Assembly (NCBI GenBank): GCA_029851415.1
Contig: CM056741.1
Location: 89,315,282 to 89,379,281, forward strand
Source: Eretmocerus hayati
Taxonomy: Eukaryota > Arthropoda > Insecta > Hymenoptera > Aphelinidae
DNA length: 64,000 nt
Direction: 5' to 3'
Each line of letters opens with the position of its first letter. Position 1 is the first letter of the stretch. A program made the translations under genes and the position numbers. The notes under the pieces were generated by a model. The model was not told the origin of the DNA and ran no database searches. It worked only from the letters and a program-made list of their open reading frames with translations. This document shows positions 18,846 to 30,123 of this stretch, piece after piece.

Positions 18846-21800
18846 TCACTCAACTCTGAATTGTGGAGCTACATAGCCAAACGAGAGAGAAGCCTCCTTT
18901 GATACATATCGCCTCTTTTTCAATACAACACTGCAAGATTTCGATTCATCACGTGTTACAACCTCGTGTAGAGGGGTACGCTGTATAGCACGGTAATTCA
19001 ACCTTATTGTATTCTCGACACTGACAAGTGGTACAATATCTCTACGGTTTTGAAAATAGTTATCCAACAGATGCTCGATGCTCTCCAAATTTATTTTGAG
19101 CGAGTTTTCATGATTGAGCGTTATCCTTTGCACCTTGCAACATTCGTACGATTGACCGGAGCTTGTAACGGCGCGATACGCGTATGATTTTGGTGCTATG
19201 AATATGAACGTATCTATGTAAGAGTCGGGCCCATACACAGCTAATTCGTCAGTCATATCGCCCAAAAGACTACCAAGAGGAGGCTCGTACTCCGCGTTCT
19301 CCGCATTCTCACTAAATTTGAATATGGTACAGTCAGTATCAATGTATATTATTCTGTCACCGAGTTTCTCCAGATAATCGTACAACACGAGTCTCGCTTG
19401 AGCCGTTGTGTAGGCGGCGATCACGACATTCGTATTGCAAGCAGATGGTACAGCTTCGACCCGATAGCGCCAATTCACGTACAAAACCTCGTCGCTAACC
19501 GGGAGGAGAGCGAAAACTTCTTTTTCGGGATCGGTTATTATTTTGAGTAGATCGTCTCGCGATCTGACCACGCTGGTTTGCGCCAAGTTATTACGCTGTC
19601 CAAATTTCCCCCAATGGGATACCAGACAGAGTTTAGCAACAGCGCGCAGTCCCGGGTTTAGTTCGATCTTCTCTCTATCAAGCTTAATGCCCTCGTGCCG
19701 CTCATAATCTCTCAAATATTTCAATTTTGCTTCCCCGCCGGTACAATTATCCGGCCACCCACTGGCTTCTTGTTTGATTTTCAGAAACGAATTCACGTAT
19801 TCAGTGAAAAGTCCACCTTCTGAACCGTCATAAGCAGTTGTCGCGTATTGCCAAATGATAGATATTTCAGTTATAGTGTATCCGAGTCGAACGGCTGCGC
19901 GTAGCTCGTTGGATACCCACGTTCCTCTTAATACACGATCCGCGATGTTTTCGTGATCGCAATCACCCTGACGTTCTTCTTCGCCACAAGTCCTACATAA
20001 GATGAATAATAAACGGCCGTGCATCTTAGTTGGGAGTAACGGCATGTAAAGATCGCGTGGTGGCAGAACCGTGCATTTAACTAGGCCCTCGACACGCGAC
20101 AAATCGTTCGGATCGCCCCGAGTCAGCACGTGACTTTCCACCCCAACGTAGATCCGCGGATGCCCTACAGGATACTTCCCGCGTTTACACACGTATGGGT
20201 ACAAAGAGCATATATCGGTGTATTTGATTTTTTCACCCGCTCTAGTCTTGCAAAACGGGATAAAATTCTCAGTCCGCCCACCAAAAAAAGCATCTCGCGG
20301 GTCGATCTTGACCTTACTCATCAACGGATTATTCGAAACGTAGCGAGATATTTCTGGACGACTCTCTTTGAGTTTATCGGATTCGCACTCCCAAATGTAT
20401 TCGAGCTCGTATCCGGATTCGCGAATTCTCTCCAACTTGGTCATCGTTTTTTCGTGCGACTCGTTGAATGTCCGTCCGTAAGCCATGCGCTTGTGCTTAA
20501 TGTCACCCTTGAAACACTCGGTACATCCGTGAAAGTAACACCCCTGAAATTCAAACACCTTGCCTTTCTTTCCTGGATCATCGGATTTGAGGAATCCGTC
20601 AACCAGAAACCGCTCCGGTAATCTATACTCGCGCTCTCTTGCGGCGTGAATGATTTCCTTCCCTAGTTCGTGCTCGCGCCAGAGTAGCCATTCTATGGAT
20701 TTTTGCGAATGATTTTCCGATCGGCGATAGCCTTCGTGAGGAATTATCCCTATCGTCTCGGGTTTCAGAAAGTTTTTCCTATAAACCAAGGAACACGCAC
20801 TGGCAATCGTCGTGGCTTCTGTGAAGGTGCAAACGTTACCGACTGACAGGAAAATTTCTCTGAATTTCAAGCACGCGCGTCTCAATATCTCTACATCCGA
20901 ACGACAATATTTGACGATCTCGTCCCGCATCACGAAGTGGTAATTGGGAGAAGTTTCCGCGTACCAAGCGAGAAATTTTTCTCGCTCTTTACCGCTCATT
21001 GAATCGACACCGTAATCTTCTATCTTGGGCATGGGATCCGAATAATTCTCGTTCTCTGGAGTATTAAAGAAATGAGGGAAAAACCCTTTCTTCATGGAGA
21101 CAGGGAGGCCAAAAGCCTCCGGTAATTTACTAAGTTTCATGTGAAAGTAATCCAAGCTGTCTATGAATTTTGTCCGGCCATGCGATAAAATTATTATTTT
21201 TTGCCCATTTAAGATGACGTTGGGAGTTACACCCTTATTTCTCTCGATTATTTCGCGCAAAATGAATTGACAATCGAAGCCTGAGCTATTTTGCGCCAAA
21301 CAAATTATATTGTCGAACACGGATTTCTCTCGGATACACAATGATACGAGATTTTTCACGGGATCCTTGCGCCATACGTGCTCGCGGATACCGCGAATAT
21401 TACACGACATTGTCATGTCCTCGACATCCATGCACGCGTAATAAACCTGTTGCACAATACACAAGTTCGGCACGTGTACAGTAGTGGTAGGGTGATTCTT
21501 ATGAGAGGAATTTTGTTGCGTTTCTAGATCGTAGAACAGGTAAAGATTCTTGCTTGGAGCCTCATTAGGAGCTGCTCGATAAGGTTGCATGAAACAAAGA
21601 TCGTTGAGCGAATGTTTGGTATGACAAAATGTACACCAACTAACCCCACACTCGTGGACGCCCCTATACTTGTGTATTTGCGTGCAGCAAAATCGACATA
21701 TTTGAATTATATCACAAATTCTTCGATTCCCCTTCTTGTAAGAACCGTTCGTTTTGTGGTTTGCAAAACAAGTTTCACTCAGAAATGTTCTGTTACAATC

Positions 21801-23137
21801 TTCACATTTATACGAGACATCGAGATCGCTTTCACAGGGCGGAGAAATGAAACACTTTTCGCACCGTGCCGAGCACAAGTGATGGTCAACGAACCGGAAG
21901 CTTTTATTACAAGCATTGCAAAAGAATTTACTTTTACTGGCACCAGTGAGATTCAAAATAGTGTCAAAATGCTGATTTTCTTCGTCATACGCGAGATTTA
22001 TGTAGCCTCTGATTGGAATAAGTTCTTCGCGCATGAGCGAGCCGTCGAAAAGAGGCTCTTCACCACTCCCTAGAGTGCCCTGAGAAAATGCTCGAATAAT
22101 GATCCCTTGAGTCGCGTAATAGCGTTGGAATTTTTCAATTTCCTGATAACCGCATCCCCCGGAGGGGATCGTGACTCCTGAGCGAGACAGGAGTTGAAGC
22201 GCTAAGTCACGTGCAGTGGCCTCCGACAATCGCGAACGTTGTCCCAAAATCTTTTCACTTCCTCGCGACAATCACTCGCTTTTTGCAGATAAGCTTCCCC
22301 AATAACGAGAGCCCGTGGTAGACACATGTTATCATCATTTGAGATAGAGACAACCGATCTTTGATTGGTAGCGTCAATATTCAGTGATTTTTTTGGACGA
22401 GCTGAGCCAGCAGGAATCTCAACGTACATAACCTCTAGGATGAAAGTATCGTCGATACTGAAATTTTCATTGCTCTGAGTCAATCGGGAGATGAGGTCCC
22501 ACAAATCATGATGATAGAAATTATTGATGGGACGGTAAGAGATCACTGCAGGGCCGTGAGCAAAATTATCGGAATCGATGGAGATACCGACGAGCTCAGT
22601 TTCGCGAGCATGATCCATTATATAATTCCAAATGTCATTCACCCCGTTTTCAAGCCATAAGATGGGATTCAGGGTACCTTGCGGAGGGGGTAATATACGT
22701 AAAGCTAATCGTCTACCATTTATGCGAAATCTACGAACGTATCGGGGGCCAGCGTCCACAACGGTGAATCGCACGCCTGCTGGCCTGACTTGCAGATCGA
22801 TGTCTTCGCTCGCCGCGTCGTTCGCAGAAGCAGGAGCGCCGAGACCACCCCCGGACTGCCTTGAGGGTGAAGCTCCCGGCGAGGAATCATTGGTAGCGAT
22901 GTCGGATGGTTGTGACCCTTGGGGCTGACGCTGAGTTTCAGTATGAGAGCTTTCCCGAGGTTGTGCGCATGGTATGCTCGAAGTCTCTGCTGGTAGACTG
23001 TTTTGCAGCTCGTGGATGTCAAAGCCGCTCGACTCTGTTGTGATTGGATTCCTCTCGCCTGGACTCTGAGGTTGCACTGATGAGAAAAAGACCGGATGAG
23101 TAAGCTCACCAATATCATACTTTTCATCGTTGCTCAT
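18846..23137 (-). pseudogene. POLB: Protein-primed DNA polymerase B, split by one frameshift
   Basis: Two frames cover one gene. The upstream frame (start ATG 23137, end 22202) encodes a Ser/Pro-rich head and a region ending SISNDDNMCLPRALVIGEAYL. The downstream frame (22271-18846, 1,141 residues) continues with SGVTIPSGGCGYQEIEKFQ, then Cys-rich zinc-finger-like repeats (residues about 117-217). Next come the exonuclease motifs YDLETQ (247-252), NSSGFDCQFIL (329-339) and YCRSDVEIL (455-463), polymerase motif A DICSLYPYV (686-694), motif B region AKLCLVSHWGKFGQR (879-893) and motif C YIDTDC (976-981). The usual protein is one chain, so an indel between 22271 and 22202 is inferred. Motif C normally reads DTDS and motif B has Asn-Ser-Phe/Ile before Trp-Gly-Lys; both are altered here. 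It would replicate the element from terminal protein primers. Confidence 0.88.
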
Positions 23138-23184
23138 GCATAAATATTTCCACAAACGAGAGACAAAACTTGACAACTAACATA

Positions 23185-25268
23185 TCAGCTTTCAGGAGAA
23201 CCATTGAAACTCTCCCGGACGCGGTCTAATAGATCAATCAGATCGCGATCCGTATAGAGAGATGATTCACGGTCCAAAGCAAGAGTATTAAACCAACGTC
23301 TCTGCTGGGCAGTCCTGACATTGCGCACTCGATTTGCGTATAATTCCAAAGTGGCCGAGTTAAAATTCGAGATATCATGGTCACCGTTCTCGTGTCGCCG
23401 TATCACTACAGGAATGAGGAATATGCTGGTTTTTACGAGGAAAAGTTGAGACGAATGTTATTCAAAAATAGAATCTCACCTCCGTTGACACGCCTATCCA
23501 TGATCGAGACATCGTCAAAGTCTCGATAAGATAAGCGATGATGATCCTCGATTACGTGGTATGACCTCTGGGATGCAGGAGGGTCCTCGGTGTAGAAATC
23601 CAGCAATGATTGAACTCTGTTGGCTCTCTCAGCTTGCAAAGGCACGTTCTCTGCAGCTTGCTCTCCTGGAACGCTGCTATTAACAGCCTCGGCGTTGCTA
23701 TGACTGTTGGATCCATCAATGATCGCTCCATTCCCTCCCTCCGCACCTTCGTTTCCGGCAGACAGCGGTTCTGGCCATGAAGCTTCACGCTATCCTATGG
23801 CGTTCCATGCAGCAGCTACAGGCTCGCAGAAATCGCGTATCAGCACGGTTGCGAGACGGCCACACGGCCTTGATCTTAAAATTCCCACATCATTTTCGTC
23901 GGGATCGGGTGCTGATATTGGTGAAGATGAGAGATAAACATCGTCTGTACTTTCGCGACGTCTAGGATGATGTCGGAATATGGGAGATAATAGAGATGGG
24001 CTCACTACCGCCGATCCAGAGGGTGGCGGTGGCGGAGGTGGTGATGGCGGTGGTGTCTCTCTCTCTCGGATGGCGATGCAAAAAGGCGCACTGGTTGAAT
24101 ACGGACATCGCGATCTGACTGAATGGGTTCTTCCTCGCTAATATCATTGGTAAAGTTGAGCGGGCGTGAATCTTCTCGATCACTGCTCTGGTGTGCTCGG
24201 CAGAGAGATTGCATCCGCAAGGTCACAATCCGTCGCATCACTGTCGGTCCCCATGATGTCGCTTGTGGATGTGTCACTGATTTCCAGTAGAGAAGTCAGC
24301 GCTGAAAACGAAATGTAAGGATAAAACATAGCATGCAAAGCCCGTCCAAATCAGCTCTCATGACCCATTGAATGCCCGCAAGATAAAGAAAAGGCTACAA
24401 TGAGCTTTGGCTCTCCTGAAAAACATGGGGTAAAGTAGCCGGCGCGTTCCAATGCATGGCTGCATAAGGGAGCTGAAATAGTCATTATTCAGTGAATGAA
24501 GCCCAGAGTATACGAGTATACGCTACGCTACACACTGCTCGGGCGCCCTTTCACTTTCAAGAGAAGCAAGATCACTCCCTCCCACGAACGGAGTGGGTAA
24601 GGGACGGATGAGTAAAAATTCGTTGCGAGGGAATGCGCTCGCATGGGTGATGCGTTAGAAGCTACATCAGAATCGAAAAGTGCATCCCCGCGCCATCTAA
24701 CAGTGAGAAACTTGGAACGACTCGGCCTTTCACCTCGCCCGCTCATTCTCAGCTCTGGCGAGATCGAATGCGTGGAAGCTCACGATGCGTTTTGAAATCA
24801 TTTGAAAGTATATTCGGTAGTATTGAATGATCATAGCATGTATAGACTGCCGTTACGAAGGCCCTTGAATGAACCAAATATTGTGAATCGTTACTCACCT
24901 TGCATCTCTCTGTACTCCTCCATTAGATGGTTGAGTGCGGGCAAATGTTCCATATCTCTGCGGCGCACAATCTCCCCAGCAGCAAGGATAGCAATTCTAT
25001 TGCTCGGGAAGAATCGCCGGTGATAGCGGGGCAAGTCGCGGATGGGGCAAGAGAACAGCAGCCAAGAGAATGCTCTTGATAACAAATCTATGTCTCGCGT
25101 CTGTCTCAACTCGCTTCGATGATACATAGCACATCTCCGTCTCACACCCGCTCGTCTCGACCAGATGGAAAGGTGATGGGCTATACGCAACACGATACTT
25201 CGAAAACTCTCGAGCACGTGCTCGTCCATTTCGGATACCGGTAGAGAAGCACGTCGAACTGTTCTCAT
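23185..25268 (-). pseudogene. Three-exon acidic/proline-rich accessory gene with lesions
   Basis: Exon 1 is 25268-24899 (start ATG, MRTVRRASLPVSEMDEHVL), exon 2 is 24301-23480 and exon 3 is 23405-23185 (ending NGSPES). Introns of 597 and 74 bases have donors GTGAGT and GTGAGA and acceptors TTTTCAG and CTGTAG. Both joins keep the protein-like frame. Exon 2 encodes an acidic Ser/Thr region (DTSTSDIMGTDSDATD), another acidic piece (NFTNDISEEEPIQSDRD) and a polyproline stretch (TPPPSPPPPPPPPSGS), but these sit in different frames, with breaks near 24186 and in the GA tract near 24060. A TAG at 23792-23790 follows AAWNAIG. The gene ends just upstream of PolB and runs head-to-head with the plus-strand gene at 26097. 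No known domain; a disordered regulatory protein is a guess. Confidence 0.55.
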
Positions 25269-26096
25269 CGCTCAGCTCGTGGGGACTACGAGTAGACAAG
25301 GCGCCTGCCCCGATCTTTATAAGCAAATTTGCTACCCTTTTTCACCCCCGAAGTACACGTTCTGCATCCTATGAATTCTTCCATTCCGATATTCAGCATT
25401 TGAGGCAGATGTCTTGACTCGATTTGCAAACATCGCTTCTTTACGGCGGGTGAGCGCGCGCGCGCGCTCACCCGCACGTGTGAAGAAACACCTCGGTTAC
25501 TGGGATGGAAAAACCGTTCAAAAGATGTTGCGCGAAAAGAGCGCGCGCGCGCGCGCGGGCTGGCTCTTTCTGAGCGTTGCACAGGTGCTAATGAATACCA
25601 AAAAAAAGCGCGCCGATGGCCCTCCGAGTTTTATTATCCACATCGCAGAACCTCGCGCATATACTAGAATTACCAAATGCGTAGCCAGGAAAAGCGCGTC
25701 GCAATCCGTGATGACCATCTAGCCATTCAGTAGTATCTCAAAAAGAAACTTGTGATGAGAGATACGACTGATTATGCTCGATTTCCTCGTTGTTCATCTC
25801 AACCACGATGGAAGAATATTTACCGAGCGAATTACCAAGCTTTCTTACACAAGTAAGCTGTCCCAAAAACTTTTCTGTGTTAATCGGGCTACAAGCAGAT
25901 GAATTGGATAGAAATCGCGACGTTTCTTCATACTCGTTTATGAACACACCTCCCAATTTTCAACTCAGAAATAAAAGCTAAGTTTCTTTCGGGGTCATTA
26001 CATATCCCATCTGAATAGTATTAGATTGGAACCTATAAAAATTCGAGCCACAAAACGAGAATCGCTTAGTCTCGGCGCAAACGCTTATCACAGAAG
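25269..26096. promoter_or_regulatory. Divergent intergenic region between two spliced genes
   Basis: This 828-base stretch separates the starts of the minus-strand gene (25268) and plus-strand gene (26097), so it should hold both promoters. It contains a perfect 30-base palindrome at 25446-25475 (GCGGGTGAGCGCGCG and its complement) and a second (GC)n run near 25541-25558. No clear TATA box is visible at either start. Small open frames overlapping the GC tracts are compositional. Confidence 0.45.
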
Positions 26097-27565
26097 ATGG
26101 AAGGACTACCAGAGCTCTCCGATTGGGAGTTGGAGATAGGTTTGAGTATGGGTGACGACGACGAAACATCCCTCGATCGTTTCGTGACAGCGATCGCTGG
26201 CCAAAACGATGGTGAGTACTGCATGTTTTTACTCTGACGAAAACCCCCTTTGGCAAATTTTCTTCATAATATACAATTATTTGCAGGTTCGCAGGCCATG
26301 GGTATGAACACCGCGGAGGGTACAGGCCCATCTCACGACATGGGCCAGCTGGATTGTTTACTAGAAGAACTTTCCTCGCAGAACCCTGTCGAAACGGGAA
26401 ACCAAGAAGCTGTGACATCCTCCAGCTCTGGAAATCCATCCGAACCTACCAGACGTGACTTCTGCACACCCTCGGACATCGGTGGCTTGCAAATTCAGGG
26501 TGGAGAAGCAACGATGCCTGCTGAATCTACGACTGGGGGGCCAGTTGTGATTGAATTGAATTCACCCGAGCCCACCCCGGGAACAAGTCAGGAAACTTGT
26601 CGGCCAAGGGGAAGAATGAGCATGGTGAAGAGACTCAATGCATGTTTAAAGAAAGGCAAGTCCGTTGACCCTCTTCCATTGACGAAAGATCAGATGCGCC
26701 ACCTCCACGATAAACTTAAACGCATTCCCGCATGCCAAGACATGCTAAGAATTATCGACACTGAGAGCATGGAATATTTTGTAAAATCGGTGGAACTTCA
26801 AGATTCCCAACACGCGGGCCTCGGGGACCTTAACTTGGTTCAGCGGCAAAATCATGGACAAAACATCGAAGAAGAGAGACAAAGGGTCATCGAAGTGCAT
26901 GACCCACAGAGAATCGGGCTCCGAAAACCGTTACAGCAGCATTTCCCGATGTTATCACATGCAGATTTATTCGCATCACTTTTTTATAATATAAATATGC
27001 TATCAACATTAGGACTACAATGCAGCGAAATACTCGCGCGAGGAGATGCAATCATTAATGCACGAAATAGCTTGATGACAGCTGAGAGAGCTGAGTATAG
27101 CGCACGAGCCGAGGCGATTCTCCTAGCCAACACTCAAGCTCTCCAGGATGAGCTCCTTTTTAAAGACCGGTTTATTTGCGTCAGTTCCTTCAAGCTAGCG
27201 CCAAAATTGAGCTGGGAAGGGAACATGGAGCTGCACACAGTGGATGATGAAGAAATGAAGAGTATGCAGATAAGCATACATCATCTGCAGGCACTAGTGA
27301 CTGGCGCGTAAGTATCGAAAAAATTCAAATTTCACCTATTTTATCTCCAAATTTGAAGAGGCTTTTTCCTTTCAGCATGAAATCGTGTTTCATCGGGGGG
27401 TGCCAAGATGCCCTCGTGGGTAATATTGTATCTTCCGTGTTGCGCGGGTCGAATCCCGAGTACCCATACGGGGATTCACGATTCTTAAGAATAATTGCAA
27501 AAAATCAATTTGAGAATATATTAGAATTAAGGATGCCGAGAAAGATTAATATGTCGGGCAAATGA
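26097..27565 (+). CDS. Three-exon Polinton accessory gene of unknown function
   Basis: Exon 1 is 26097-26211, exon 2 is 26287-27307 and exon 3 is 27376-27565; introns of 75 and 68 bases have GTGAGT/TTGCAG and GTAAGT/TTTCAG boundaries. The joins are exactly in frame and give 441 residues. The first 35 residues are acidic (LPELSDWELEIGLSMGDDDE); residues to about 170 are low-complexity Ser/Gly/Thr/Pro. The C-terminal two thirds looks folded and mostly helical (MRHLHDKLKRIPACQDML, TESMEYFVKSVEL, HADLFASLFYNINML, YSARAEAILLANTQAL). Exon 3 ends with YPYGDSRFLRIIAKNQFENI. The frame is intact in all exons. It is the only plus-strand gene in the element. I do not recognise a function. Confidence 0.7.
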
Positions 27566-27642
27566 ATTTTTGAATGAAAATCTTTTTAATATTACACTAT
27601 TGTAAATCTAGTATTTTATTTTTTCAGGAAATTCCATTCACA

Positions 27643-29651
27643 GGCGGAATAGGCCTCTCGGGGAAACCGCCTTTGCTCTTTTCACTTGGCGCGTGAGATT
27701 TTTCATCTCACACTCGAAGTGAAACGAGCAAGAAACAAAAACGCGCCTACGTGCCCACCGCAAGGTGGTGAGGAAGAGGCACGATCAAGAGTCAATTGCC
27801 CCGAGTTTACATAGGACGCGCGCTCTTGCCTATACAGCTCTAATGCACGAGGAATCACACGCTCTTGATGCGCACGGTGTCCTTGAACCAACTTTAAATG
27901 AGTCGGAAGACCACCTCGCCAAATATTTTCTTAAATGGTTGTTCAGGGCTCAAATAACATCTTCCAACTGTTTTTAAAATCGCCTACGTTAGAATTTCCA
28001 AATAAAACGACTTTTATGATTTTTTTTGGGAAAATTGTCAAAAAACGACTTTCACGCGCTTTGGTGATGATGAACGCTTAGTTATATGCTTCAAATTTCA
28101 CAAAAATTTCGTCACAAAGTGCAGATGGTTCATGGCACTCTATCCCAAACGATTCGCAATGTAATACGTAGAGGAAGGGATAGGCTCCGTGAGCTGTGAC
28201 TAATGCTTGGGTAGAAAGTCAGATATGGCGAATATAGAAAGGTCCACCTATCTTTATTGGGAAATTTGTCGTCTGCTCACGGCTCTGTCTTCTTCTCACT
28301 CACATTAATCCTTATAATATGTACACAATGCCTTGGACTCTCGGCAAGCTCCTCATCGCGCAACAAAAGCTCTCACTCCGGTTCTGGAGAGCTTGCACGT
28401 TCGTCATACCTGCTCCAAATATGCTCCAAAAATATTCAGCGATTGACGGTCAGAATGATAGATTGACCTATCTGACTGACCTATGTCTGACATATAGATA
28501 AAGGTACTTTATCATTCTGACCGTCAATCGCTGAATATTTTTGGAGCAGTCTTCCATGTCTCTTTTCAGCTTCTGCACTCCCACCTCCTTTTTCATGCAC
28601 AATACCCAAAATTTGAGTCGATTCTCTCCATGAAAGCAAGCACATGGCATCTTAGAACTACGATAGAGCTACCCCTTCCACTCAAATGCGAGATGTGGAG
28701 CAGGTATGACATACCTGCAAGCTCTCCAGAACCGGATTGAGAGCTTTTGTTGCGCGATGAGGAGCTTGCGGAGAGTCCAAGGCATTGTGTACATATCATT
28801 AGGACCAATGTGAGTAAGAAGAAGACAGAGCCGTGGGCAGACGACAAATTTCCCAATAAAGATAGGTGGACCTTTCTATATTCGCCATATCTGACTCTCT
28901 ACCCAAGCATTAGTCACAGCTCACGAAGCCTATCCCTTCCTCTACGTATTACATTGCGAATCGTTTGGGATAGAGTGTCATGAACCATCTGCACTTTGTG
29001 ACGAAATTCTTGTGAAATTTGAAGCATATAACCAAGCGTTTATCATCACCAAAGCGCGTCAAAGTCGTTTTTTGACAATTTTTTCAAAAAAATCATGAAA
29101 GTTGATTTATTTGAAAATTCTAACGTAGGCGATTTTAGAAACAGTTGGAAGAAGTTATTTGAGCCCTGAACAACCATTTAAGGAAATATTTGGCGAGGTG
29201 GTCTTCCGACTCATTTAAAGTTGGTTCAAGGACACCGTGTGCGTTATACGCAAGAGCGCGGGCTCCTATGTAGACCGGGCCATTCACGTAAAATATAGGC
29301 GCGCGCGGTATTCTGGTGCACCTGGCCGTTGACCTTCGCGCCAAAATATCGCGTGCAGCCGGGAACACCTGCCCCGGGCGAAATTGCGAGGTCACCACCC
29401 TCGCACCTGCCACACCCTGGGGAAGAGAGGGAGTATGGGTTACGGGACACCATCACCCGGGCTGGGTCATGGGGCGCCCGGGGGTGATGCTTTGGCCCTG
29501 GGGGTCGTGGGGGGTGGTCGCGGCAGGGGGTCACCTCGTTACATCGGACTTGGGGGGGCTGCAGGGGGTCACCTCGCTATAACGTACTTTACCCCCCCCC
29601 CCCGGGGGGCGTCGCGGGGGGTCGTCCCGCTATACTGGTCTATAGACTACT
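27643..29651. repeat. Right terminal inverted repeat of the Polinton, interrupted
   Basis: 27643-27872 and 29240-29651 together match the left terminal repeat in reverse complement. Between them lies a 1,367-base foldback element plus one copy of its 4-base duplication. The outermost bases mirror the left end exactly for at least 20 bases. The two repeats differ by scattered substitutions, a possible clue to age. Confidence 0.9.
27873..29239. mobile_element. Foldback element inserted in the Polinton right repeat
   Basis: The element begins CACGGTGTCCTTGAACC and ends with the exact complement, flanked by TGCG at 27869-27872 and 29240-29243. The left Polinton repeat shows the uninterrupted site (GATGCGTTATACGC). 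Arms of about 550 bases pair along most of their length; inside is a second hairpin (about 28416-28455 with 28513-28548, GCGATTGACGGTCAGAATGA). No transposase is encoded. CAC termini with a 4-base duplication fit the Chapaev branch of the CMC superfamily, though other families are possible. Confidence 0.85.
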
Positions 29652-29657
29652 CCGAGC
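29652..29657. repeat. Right 6-bp target duplication of the Polinton (CCGAGC)
   Basis: Perfect match to 8636-8641, directly after the terminal ACTACT of the element. Confidence 0.9.
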
Positions 29658-29815
29658 CGCTCATGAACGACGAAGACTAACACTTCTGCTTATCAACGAC
29701 GGAGAGTCACACTTTTTCTTATCAACGACGAAGACTAACACTTTTCCTCATCGACGATGAAGACTAATACCTTTTCTTATGAACGACGAAGAGTGACACT
29801 TTTGCATAGATGACG
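29653..29815. repeat. 29-30 bp minisatellite, about five units
   Basis: Diverged head-to-tail units read like TATCAACGACGAAGACTAAC followed by ACTTTT. A related fragment, TCCTACGAAGAGTAACACC, lies just left of the Polinton at about 8620-8637, so the Polinton appears to have inserted into this array. Confidence 0.65.
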
Positions 29816-29864
29816 GAATGGGTTGCCTGTCCTGCAGGGGTCAGATACAAGTATTGGAGGTGAA

Positions 29865-30123
29865 TGTATGGATGAGTAGACGAAGTCGTAGATGGGATGG
29901 GTGGATGGGATGGATGGATCGGATGAATGAGATGGTTGGATGGGATAGATAGAGGGGATGGGTGGGATGGATGGGTGGGGCGGATGAAAGGATGGGTCGA
30001 ATGAATGGGATAGATGAGAGGAATGGATGGGATGATTGCATGGATGTGATGGATGGATGGAATGGATGGATGACCTGGTTGGATGGATGAGTCGGATGGA
30101 TGGGGTAGAAGAATGGGGTATAT
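29865..30123. repeat. GGATG-type microsatellite, left block
   Basis: Degenerate GGATG/ATGGATGG units run for about 260 bases. The long Pro/Ser/His/Ile frames on the minus strand here are translations of the repeat. A similar block in the same orientation lies at 33331-33640, on the far side of the Penelope-like element. Confidence 0.85.

Larger units (their letters stand above)
8642..29651. mobile_element. Polinton/Maverick DNA transposon, essentially full length
   Basis: The element is 21,010 bases, or about 19.6 kb without a foldback insertion in its right end. It begins AGTAGTCTATAGACC and ends with the exact complement, matching the 5'-AG...CT-3' ends of the group, and has a 6-bp target duplication. 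It carries the group's diagnostic set: protein-primed PolB, retrovirus-type integrase, FtsK/HerA-type ATPase, adenain-like protease, and major and minor jelly-roll capsid proteins. Core genes lie on the minus strand between 9.7 and 23.1 kb; two spliced genes lie at the right end. Integrase, PolB, the pVI-like gene, the PC4-like gene and the spliced minus-strand gene each carry a stop or frameshift, so this copy is probably not autonomous now. The same gene set occurs in endogenous adintovirus-like viruses. Confidence 0.95.

Noticed and set aside
20130..20621. A 163-residue plus-strand frame
   Set aside because: It is antisense to the PolB catalytic region.
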